NCBI GenBank assembly: GCA_002070185.1
Contig: MWCT01000005.1
Location: 1-64,000 of the forward strand
Source of the DNA: a candidate division BRC1 bacterium ADurb.Bin183
Lineage (GTDB): Bacteria; Sumerlaeota; Sumerlaeia; MWCT01
Length of the DNA: 64,000 bases
Reading direction: 5' to 3'
In this document: positions 47,391 through 55,900 of the stretch, in pieces
Layout of the letters: the number at the start of each line of letters is the position of its first letter
How positions within the stretch are numbered: the stretch's first letter is position 1
Notes under the pieces: generated by a model
Told to the model about the DNA's origin: nothing
Databases searched by the model: none
Seen by the model: the letters and a program-made list of their open reading frames with translations, nothing else
Made by a program: the position numbers and the translations under genes

Positions 47391-48034
47391 GTTTTCCCAT
47401 GCCTCTTCTCAAAGACGAAGCCTTTGTGATTGCCGCCACCGACTGGCGCGAAACATCGCGGATAATCCGTTGCTTCGCGCGGGAGCATGGGAAAATAGGG
47501 CTTGTGGCAAAAGGCGCGCGCGGCATCAAGAGCCAAATGGGTTCAACATTTGAATCTTTTTCCCGCATCAGATTTATTGTCTATGCCAAACCGGGCGCGG
47601 ATTTATTCACGCTAAAGGAGGCTGAAACCGCCGAATATTATCGCGCCCTTCGCAATGACTTGATGCGCTTTGCCGCCGCTTCGTTCTTTTTTGAGATTCT
47701 GGATAAAGGAATGGCTGCCCATGAACGGAATGAAGCCCTGTTCAATCTAACTGCGGATTTTCTTCAAGGAATGAATACAGGCAAGTGGTCTATTGAAACG
47801 GCGCCCTCTTATTTTCTGCGTTTGATTGCCGCGCTTGGTTTCGCGCCGCACCATCTCAGCGAGGAGTTCCCCGCATCGGCACAGTTGCGCTCATTGGTCA
47901 GCGGCGAGAATTTGCTCGAGCGTTGGACGTTGCCCCTTGTCAGGGAGTTCTTCTCCCTCTTGCGCCCCTTTCTCGAATATCATTTTGAAATCGGGTTCAA
48001 ATCCGCTGATTTTCTTAACCAACAATTCATTTGA
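47387..48034 (+). CDS. recO: DNA repair protein RecO
   Basis: 215 residues; mediator of RecA loading in the RecFOR pathway. The N-terminal OB-fold starts DEAFVIAATDWRETSRIIRCF, followed by EHGKIGLVAKGARG, and the C-terminal domain is helical. Zinc-binding cysteines found in some RecO proteins are absent. The TTG start overlaps the ndk stop; ATG 47399 is an alternative. Convergent overlap of 8 nt with the next minus-strand gene. Confidence 0.88.
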   Translation: MSFPMPLLKDEAFVIAATDWRETSRIIRCFAREHGKIGLVAKGARGIKSQMGSTFESFSRIRFIVYAKPGADLFTLKEAETAEYYRALRNDLMRFAAASFFFEILDKGMAAHERNEALFNLTADFLQGMNTGKWSIETAPSYFLRLIAALGFAPHHLSEEFPASAQLRSLVSGENLLERWTLPLVREFFSLLRPFLEYHFEIGFKSADFLNQQFI

Positions 48035-49043
48035 TTCGCAGAGATTCCAGCAACCCTTCATCCAGAATCGGCGGAATGATTGATGTTGTCAGAGTTGAAT
48101 TGGCATGGCGAATGCGGACAGCGATGTCGGGGCTGTTGCGCGCTCGGCTGAAACGTTTTGTGATGCTTGCCGCAAGAGATAAAATATTATCGTTGATTTC
48201 ACCTCGAAGAATGGAAAGAGGGCTGCCTCCTCCATCCGCCTCAAGAAGAACGTCCTGTTCGAGAGCCAGTTGCGCAAGGAAGCGATTGTCGCGCTCATCG
48301 CGTCCGAGAACAAGCTTGGCATAAGGGCTAAGCCGAAAATGTCTGCCAACTTTAAGCATTTGGATGCTGTTGGAATCTGCGGCTCCGCGATCAAAAAGAT
48401 CCTTAAGCCTGCCGCAAAAATTCGGGTCTGTCAGGAGGCAGCCGCCAGCTGGAGAATGATACTCTGTGATGCCGAAAGATTTCGCGAGCGCGATTTGGGG
48501 TTTGCGATTTCGTCCGGCAAAGTTGAGCAGCTTTTCCCGATTAACCCAACCCAGTTTTTCCGGAACGGTCGGCTCCAGACGATGTGCGGTTAGAGGTCTT
48601 AAAAGATACCCCTCCAAATCGCTTTTCTTTTCCACTATGTGCAAAAGCATGCGCTTTTGCGATTTAGGACGCTGCTCTAAAACCTCGCCGGTAAAAACAA
48701 AATGCGCACCCTCTTCCTGCATAATCTCTTTTGCTTTTTGAAAAAAAAAGATGTGGCAATCAAGACAGGGATTCATGCATGAACCGTAACCCCATTGGGG
48801 GTTTTTTATGAGATGAATATAATCATCGCCAAGATGGATGGTTCGTAGTTCAAAACCGAGTTGGCGGGCGTGTTTTTGGGGAAGAGTTTCTATTCCCGCC
48901 ACTTTGGATGGCTGCGCCATAAACGGCGTGATGAAGTGAACTCCGATGACGCTGATTCCCTGCTCCAAAATCAGTTTCACTGCAAGGACGCTATCTAATC
49001 CGCCGGAGATGAGTCCGATTGCCTTGATATTTTTATCTTTCAT
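48027..49043 (-). CDS. PP-loop ATPase (MnmA/ThiI-like) with C-terminal DUF814/NFACT-R domain
   Basis: 338 residues. N-terminal PP-loop GLISGGLDSVLAVKL, then GSCMNPCLDCHIFFFQKAKEI and VFTGEVLEQRPKSQKR as in tRNA thiolation enzymes. The C-terminal 100 residues (LKVGRHFRLSPYAKLVLGRDERDN, ILSLAASITKRFS) resemble DUF814, an RNA-binding module. Probably acts on tRNA, but the modification is not known. It overlaps era by 4 nt. Confidence 0.75.
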   Translation of the reverse strand: MKDKNIKAIGLISGGLDSVLAVKLILEQGISVIGVHFITPFMAQPSKVAGIETLPQKHARQLGFELRTIHLGDDYIHLIKNPQWGYGSCMNPCLDCHIFFFQKAKEIMQEEGAHFVFTGEVLEQRPKSQKRMLLHIVEKKSDLEGYLLRPLTAHRLEPTVPEKLGWVNREKLLNFAGRNRKPQIALAKSFGITEYHSPAGGCLLTDPNFCGRLKDLFDRGAADSNSIQMLKVGRHFRLSPYAKLVLGRDERDNRFLAQLALEQDVLLEADGGGSPLSILRGEINDNILSLAASITKRFSRARNSPDIAVRIRHANSTLTTSIIPPILDEGLLESLRIK

Positions 49044-49960
49044 TTCTTCTTCTTTTTGGGTGAAAAATATCCGAGCCTTCTGAGTTCCTGCTCGTTCTTT
49101 GTCCAGTTTTTGCGAACCTTAACCCAGAGTTCGAGATAGATGGGACAGCCCACAAGCTGCTCAATGGCGGGACGCGCAAGGCTTCCGATTTGTTTGAGCA
49201 TGGCGCCGTTGCGCCCGATGACAATCGCCTTCTGGGAATCGCGCTCCACATAAATCACGGCGCGGATAAACCATTTGCCTGTTTCACGCTCTTTGAACTC
49301 TTCGATTTCCACGGCAACTGAATAGGGGAGTTCCTCGCCGAGCAATTCGAAAGTCTTTTCGCGCACAATTTCAGATGAAAGAAAGCGCAGGTCTCGGTCC
49401 GAAATCTGTTCGGGATCATAATAAAGAGGACCTTCGGGGATATAGGCGAGAGTCTCATTGAAAAGTTCAGGAACATTATACCCCGTCAGAGCCGAAACGG
49501 CGATAATACGCTCATAACGCGATACGTCCGGCAAATTGGGACACTCTTCGATATTAAAAGGGCGTTGAAGCAGATCAATTTTATTCGCAATCAAAAAACG
49601 GGGAGACTTTGATTTCCCGAGCAGACGCTGGACTGACGCATTCACAGGTTTGGGGTCGGTAACATCGGTTATGTGGTAAATCAAATCAACATCCTCAAGC
49701 GCCGTTTCGGCAGATTCGATGAGGCATTTGTTGATAAGGTTTTTCGGCTCGATGATGCCCGGCGTATCCACAAAGATGATTTGAAAATCTTCACTGGATA
49801 AAATGCCCAGCACGATGTTGCGCGTGGTTTGAGGTTTCGGCGAAACGATAGCAAGTTTTTCTCCGATAAGACTGTTCAGGAGCGTGGATTTACCAGCATT
49901 AGGCTTGCCCAGAATCGCAACAAAACCGGATTGAAATGGTTTATGTTTTGATGAAATCAT
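49040..49960 (-). CDS. era: GTPase Era
   Basis: 306 residues; 16S rRNA-binding GTPase needed for 30S maturation. G1 GKPNAGKSTLLN, G3 DTPG, G4 NKID, and C-terminal KH domain with VIGRNGAMLKQIG. It is in one operon with ybeY (4-nt overlap), a common pairing since both act on rRNA maturation. Confidence 0.97.
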   Translation of the reverse strand: MISSKHKPFQSGFVAILGKPNAGKSTLLNSLIGEKLAIVSPKPQTTRNIVLGILSSEDFQIIFVDTPGIIEPKNLINKCLIESAETALEDVDLIYHITDVTDPKPVNASVQRLLGKSKSPRFLIANKIDLLQRPFNIEECPNLPDVSRYERIIAVSALTGYNVPELFNETLAYIPEGPLYYDPEQISDRDLRFLSSEIVREKTFELLGEELPYSVAVEIEEFKERETGKWFIRAVIYVERDSQKAIVIGRNGAMLKQIGSLARPAIEQLVGCPIYLELWVKVRKNWTKNEQELRRLGYFSPKKKKK

Positions 49961-50427
49961 ATAATCCCTTCGCGTTCGAAGATTTCCATCCAGCGATTTT
50001 GCTCCGCAAACATTTTGCGCCGCGCGTTTTTTTCCTTGTCGTCATAGTGTAAAAGATGAAGAAAGCCGTGGCATAATAAAAGAACAACCTCTTTGTGTAT
50101 GGAGTGCCCTGCGTTTTCGGCTTGCCTGGCTGCCGTTTCAAGCGAGATGGCAATATCTCCGAGAAGCAATGGGACATCTGTGGAAATAATATCTTCTCCT
50201 TTTTCAGTCATAGGAAAACTGAGAACATCCGTTGGCGAATTGATACCGCGATATTTATTGTTAAGCAGCCGCATGGAGCCATCACCTATTATCAGGATGC
50301 TGACCTCGATGTTTTTGTTGCCAAGACTTTTTAACATAATCCTCATGACTTTTTTTGTCAGATTGCGTAACTCCACGCCAGACATAAAACGATTTTTAGT
50401 ATTGTTACGAAATAAAATTTTCATCAA
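49957..50427 (-). CDS. ybeY: Endoribonuclease YbeY
   Basis: 156 residues; metal-dependent RNase in 16S rRNA 3' processing and quality control. YRGINSPTDVLSFPM and LLGDIAIS are family blocks. The zinc motif reads HGFLHLLHYDDKE where most relatives have HGxLHLxGYDHE: the third ligand position is Asp and the Gly before Tyr is His. Asp can bind zinc and occurs in some lineages, so activity may be kept. ATG 50424 is an alternative start. Confidence 0.9.
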   Translation of the reverse strand: MMKILFRNNTKNRFMSGVELRNLTKKVMRIMLKSLGNKNIEVSILIIGDGSMRLLNNKYRGINSPTDVLSFPMTEKGEDIISTDVPLLLGDIAISLETAARQAENAGHSIHKEVVLLLCHGFLHLLHYDDKEKNARRKMFAEQNRWMEIFEREGII

Positions 50428-50730
50428 CCCAATCCCTTTTAACCACTGTATATAGAATTAACTACTAACGAATGAAACGCTATTCCATAATTATTTTTAT
50501 CTATTTTGCTCAAAATTGTGGGGTCAAAAAAATCTGGGGTCAATCACTTCGATTAGCTCGATTGACGCCAAACCGATTCAACACCCGCCAACGAAAAATA
50601 TTTTGAGCTGCCGTTAATTATTTTTTGAAAATTTAATTTATGTCTTAAATGTTCCAATGATTACACTTTTTTGATTGTTTGTTTCATGTCTTTGAAAACG
50701 CAAGGCGGATATGATGTGCCATACTAAACT
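50428..50730. other. Intergenic region with paired GGGGTCA motifs
   Basis: A 300-bp AT-rich gap between ybeY and pbpC. It holds two TGGGGTCA/CTGGGGTCA words 16 nt apart (50519-50542) and a 7-bp inverted repeat (GTCAATC / GATTGAC). Such GGGGTCA clusters are often seen near Y1/REP-associated transposases, but no transposase is present. No other gene seen. Confidence 0.4.
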
Positions 50731-52941
50731 TCATTTAAATTTATTTTTCGATTCAATATCGGACGGGGAAATTACGCGATAATTAATTTGCGCCGTATCG
50801 CCGCTTGAATTCATGCAGGAGAGTTTATGCAAACCTTCGGCAAGCGTTAATAGATAATCAGAGCCGGAGTCGGAGGCGCCTAAATATTTGCCATCCTGAT
50901 ACCAGTGAATTTTGTCGCGACCTTCCAGCGACGATTTGAGTCTAATGCGGTCGCCGTTTATTTCGCCTGTTAAAATAAATTCAGCGCCTTGGACGGGGTG
51001 GAGTATCTTTAACGGATTATCGCTCATTCTTGTTCTCCGCGCATCGAGGCACGTCACGCATTTTCGTGCAATGGACTGATTTGCAGGAATGTAAACAATC
51101 ATTGTATGCAAACATTCCGCGGAAGCGGGCAGTCCGCTATGAGCGCACATTTTTACAGGAGAAAGCGAATTTTGAATATCGGGAAAATCCGGAGAAGCTT
51201 TCGGCTTGAGTCCGCGAAATATTCGCAAGGCAAGCGGAAGCGCCGCATCCGCTCCCACCAAATCAGGCGATGAGCCGCTTTGAGTTTTGCCGAGCCATAC
51301 ACCCACAACATAGTGTCGGTTGAACACAAATGCCCAGGCGTCGCGTTTTTGAGATGATGTCCCGGTTTTCCAGCAAAGGCGCGTTGACATAGTAACTGTT
51401 TTGTATGGCATACGGCTGAATTCAACGGGCACGGGGGATTCAAGCATTTCAAATAGTTTTACGCATGCGCTTCGAGAAAGTATGCGCATTTCCGGCGTCT
51501 CAAAATATGATTTGATAATTTGCGGTTGGCGATAAGAGCCAAGGTTGGCAAGCATCAAATAAGCCGCGGCAAGTTCATCGAGTCTGACTTCGCAATCCCC
51601 AAGCGCCAGACCAAGACCATAATGCTCGGCTGTTTGATTCAGGGTTGAAAGACCAGTTCGACGAAAAAAACTAAGGGCTTTCTCCGTTCCAAGCCGTTCA
51701 ATAATTTTTACGGCTGGGATGTTGAGAGAGCGTTGAAGCGCCAACGTGGCGGAGATTCTTCCCGCATAATCTCTGTTATAATTTTCAGGAGAGTAAAGCC
51801 CGAAATCTGTCGGAGAATCCATGAGTATTTCGCAGGGATAGAGTTGATTGTTATCCATTGCTAAGGCATAAATAAACGGTTTAAGCGCGGAGCCGGGCGA
51901 GCGGGGCGAAGCGCAGCAATCCACGCGGCATCCTTTTTGCCCGGAGAAATAGTCAGATGAGCCAACACGGGCAAGAACCTCCGCCGTTGACACGTCAATA
52001 ATGATGGCAGCCGCATTCAAGCCTGACTCCAATTTTTGAAGATGGTCTCGAATATTTTCTTCAGTTGCTTTTTGGATTTCGTAATCCAACGTTGTCTGCA
52101 GATAGTCTGCGCTGCCGAGTTTATTTTTCAATTTTAATGAGGTGTGCGGCGCGAGATGCGTAAATGAATGCCAGCGAACATTGACTGGGGTTTTAACTGC
52201 CGACTCATATTCAGATTGCGATATTAATTGATGCTTGAGCATTTTTGAAAGCACAAAATTGCGCCGTTTGATGGCTCGTTCAGGGTATTTCAACGGATTC
52301 AGATACGTTGGCGAACGGGGCAGCCCTGCAAGAAGCGCCGCCTCCGGAAGTGTGAGTTCCTTTGCGGATTTACCCCAGTATCGCCATGCGGCGCTTTCGC
52401 ATCCAACAAGGTTCATGCCATAGGGCGCTTTGTTGAGATATGCCTGAATGATTTGATTTTTTGTGGCGCGTCTTTCAAGCCGGAGAGCAAGCCATGCCTG
52501 AATGATTTTATCTGGAATGCGGCGTTTCATCTTGCGGCTGATTTTTACGACTTGCATAGTAATCGTTGATGCGCCTGAGGCAATGCGCCCTTCAAATAGG
52601 TTTTGGAATACAGCGCGAGAAACAGCCAGCATATCCACCCCGTGATGTTTGAAAAAACGATGATCTTCCACAGCAATGGTTGCCTTCGTCAAATAGGCGT
52701 CAATCTCATCAAGACCTTTTTCCATTGCCCATTGGTTTTGTTTATTCAAAAAGAAATAAAGGGGCGTTCCGCTTCTATCCAATATTTGGGGCGATGGGTT
52801 TGAATCGAGATATAAGCGCGTATCCATGGGGCAGAAAAGGAAAAGCGCCACCATCCCCAATAATAAAAGCAGAAACGCCCCGCCGATTCTCAAGCGCCGG
52901 CGTTTAAAAAAATCAATCGCCATCTTAAAAACGTTACGCAT
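50731..52941 (-). CDS. pbpC: Penicillin-binding protein 1C
   Basis: 736 residues. One membrane anchor (about 20-40), then a GT51 transglycosylase domain (EDHRFFKHHGVD with catalytic Glu, GASTITMQ, RRATKNQIIQAYLN), then a transpeptidase domain (SPGSALKP Ser nucleophile, SLN, KTGTS) and a C-terminal BiPBP_C-type domain. It lies 9 nt after the alpha-2-macroglobulin gene; PbpC-YfhM linkage is known in many Gram-negatives and suggests repair of the wall when a host or rival protease breaches the envelope. Confidence 0.95.
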   Translation of the reverse strand: MRNVFKMAIDFFKRRRLRIGGAFLLLLLGMVALFLFCPMDTRLYLDSNPSPQILDRSGTPLYFFLNKQNQWAMEKGLDEIDAYLTKATIAVEDHRFFKHHGVDMLAVSRAVFQNLFEGRIASGASTITMQVVKISRKMKRRIPDKIIQAWLALRLERRATKNQIIQAYLNKAPYGMNLVGCESAAWRYWGKSAKELTLPEAALLAGLPRSPTYLNPLKYPERAIKRRNFVLSKMLKHQLISQSEYESAVKTPVNVRWHSFTHLAPHTSLKLKNKLGSADYLQTTLDYEIQKATEENIRDHLQKLESGLNAAAIIIDVSTAEVLARVGSSDYFSGQKGCRVDCCASPRSPGSALKPFIYALAMDNNQLYPCEILMDSPTDFGLYSPENYNRDYAGRISATLALQRSLNIPAVKIIERLGTEKALSFFRRTGLSTLNQTAEHYGLGLALGDCEVRLDELAAAYLMLANLGSYRQPQIIKSYFETPEMRILSRSACVKLFEMLESPVPVEFSRMPYKTVTMSTRLCWKTGTSSQKRDAWAFVFNRHYVVGVWLGKTQSGSSPDLVGADAALPLALRIFRGLKPKASPDFPDIQNSLSPVKMCAHSGLPASAECLHTMIVYIPANQSIARKCVTCLDARRTRMSDNPLKILHPVQGAEFILTGEINGDRIRLKSSLEGRDKIHWYQDGKYLGASDSGSDYLLTLAEGLHKLSCMNSSGDTAQINYRVISPSDIESKNKFK

Positions 52942-52950
52942 GGCGCGCTT

Positions 52951-55900
52951 TTATTCCTTTACCTCAATCTCGGATGCGGGAATTGAAGCCCTGATAGATG
53001 GATTATACATGCAATCAGCCTGCAGGGGAGGATGAACATATTTGCCGGGCGTGACGGCGCGCACAACATAATAATATTTATACGCGCCTTTGCCCAACTC
53101 ATCAAATGCCGCAATAGCCCGGTCGTCGCGGATTTCAAAATGGAACGGCGTGAGCGGCGCGGCAAGTTTGGCTTGCGGGATGCTGCTTGTATCAAGACGG
53201 GGATTTTCAATTTCAAACCCCGCAGGCAGCAAATCAGCTATAATCAGATTCTTGATTGTTGCCGGACACTGGATTTCCCAGCATATAATATAGCATTTCC
53301 CCTGTTTGAATATCTGCTCTGCATTGAGATTGCCTTCTTGAGAATAAATGACGCGCTTAACTGATACGCCATTGCTTATTTGAGCGTCTTCTGGTTTTGC
53401 GGGAATTCCCTCGCGAACTAAATTAATATAAATATTCGAGAGTCCGTTATTCCAGACCATGCAATTTTCAACATCGCCTTGCCATTGATGCTGAAATGAA
53501 TCGCGTCCTTTGATGACAGCGCTTTTACCCGTGCATTCGATTTTGGCGGAGGCGCCGCTTATGTCGGCTTCCATTCCTTTGAAATACTCGCCAAGGGCTG
53601 TGGCTATAAAAGCCATTTCCTGCGTAGTTGAATGAGGAGAGCCTTCAAGATACTGAACAAGTTCCTGCGCTTTTTGCGCCATGAGCGACGGCTCCACACT
53701 CATCTTTGTCATGGCAAGAAGTTCCATTGATTTATCCCGCATTTCTGAAGCGAATGTAGTATCCTCAGATGTGATTTGATAAGGTTTAGAAGGCACAGAG
53801 AGGAACATTTTGACTCTTGCTGAATCGGGCGATTGAAGGCTCAGGGCGGCTGCCAGTAAATGGCGCGCCGCTTTTGGCAATGCGGCATTTTCAAATCGCT
53901 CGATGAGCTCCATCGCCTTTGGATCGTCATCAAGGGCGAGAGTGAAAATTGCATACGCGCGCAAAAATAAAAACTCAGGCGTGCTTTTTTTCGAATCCAT
54001 CGCCAAATCGCGCACAAATTTTTGCAGTGAATCAAAGCCCAAAGTTGGCAAATCAAAAGAACCATCCCTCTTTATGAGAGTCAGGAAATGCAAGGCATAG
54101 ATGGAACCGTAATAATCGGGTTTAGTCAAGCCGGGCCAAAACGAAAGCCCGCCGGATGAAGTCTGCATGGAAAAAAGGGTATCAATGCCTGAGCGAATAT
54201 ACATATCAAGAGGAACGTGATTGCTTAACACGTCGCTGGTCAGGGCTTCCTCATGGCGAAGGACATAAAGCGGCAAAAGGCGGGAGGTCGTCTGCTCCAC
54301 ACATCCATAAGGATAATCTGCGACAAACTGTATGGCTTTTCTCAAACGAAAAAAGGGAGATGCCCCGACCGTCATTTTAACGCGCACCTCCGGATTCTTC
54401 ATGAAATCCTCATTGCTTAGCGTCCAGTTTTCTCCCGGTTTGAGAATCTTTATATCATGGCGCGTCTGGAAGGCGGCTGGGATATGCACAGGGAGAAGCG
54501 TTTGCTTTTTAAGAATTTCCATCCTTTTCAAATGAGCGCCTGTAAATTGAATGTTCCAGTCAATTTTGCCTTCTCCGTTGTTTGCGCCGGCAGCAATCAG
54601 AACCGGTATGACAACGTCTTTTCCTGCCGGAATGGTCACGTTTTTCTCTCCTTGGTTGGCTTCAAGCGCTCCGGATGTTTCCCATTGAATCTGCGCCTCA
54701 ACGGAGGCGTCCGTGTGGTTGTATAGAATTGCGCAACAAGAGGCAGTATCATGAGGCATCATGAAACGGGGGAGCGAGAAATCAAAATCACAGGGACGTT
54801 TCACGGTGATAAAACTGGTTTGGGAGCCGAGCGCCTCTCTTGAAGATCCAACGGCAATGATTCTAAGTTTTCCTGTAAAATCGGGTATGTCGAACTCAAT
54901 TTGAGCGCGTCCTTGGTTGTTTGTTTTAACCGTTCCGCTCCAAAGCGCCACAGATTTTATCCAATTCGATTGGCTCATGCCCATGCGATTGGCAATATCG
55001 TCAAGGGAGGCGTCGCCGCCGGGTTCCGGTTTCTCAAAGTCATAAACGATTCGGTCGTAATAATGGGCGCGGCGCAAATCAGGTCGGCGGACCCGCAAAA
55101 GCCATTCATAAGGTTGCGGGCTTTTGTAATCAACAATGGTATGAATTCCCTCATCCACCGCGGCTACGGTCAATTCCGCCTCCACAGGGTTTCCGTTTGA
55201 ATCGCGGACGAAAACATCAAAAGATGTTTTTTGCTCCGGGAGAATCTCCGATGACGGAACGGCAATATCTAACTGAAGTTTTTTGCGCGGGTTATCCACG
55301 CGGATATTTTTTTTGGTGAAACTGGAAAATGGAAATACCTGTGCGTGTGATTTGTCAATGCGGTGAATGACTGTTGCCTCAAGCCAGATATTGGGAAAGT
55401 ATTCCTCATTGATATCAAGGGAAACCGCGCCGACTTTATTTTTGATTTCCACAGGAATGAATTTGAAAATAGAAGCGCCCTGCACTGCCAGAATTCCCCA
55501 GCCATCAAAGGAGGTCTCGATGCGAATTTGGGCTTTTTCGCCGATGGTGTATGTGTCTTTTTCCAATTTTATGCGGATGAGCTCAGGATTAGAGGCATTG
55601 TCTGGTTTATAGGTTTCGCCATCCGAATAAAATTTCAAAGAGCTGTATTGCTCAGTTTGCGGAGAATGAACGCGGACGCGGTAATATCCATAATCGGGCA
55701 GGTCAAATGATATAGTTCCACGACCTTCGCTGAGCGCCGCTTCTTTGGTTTCTATTAGAGTGTATGTGGGAGTCCAGTTGGCTTCATTGTAGCTGTAATA
55801 CCTCCGCACGTAGTAACCATAAGACTGTTTTTCCAATGAGACCAGCAGGGTTTGTATATCAGCCGGCGAGCCGTCAGGGCGAACAGCTGCAACAGAAATA

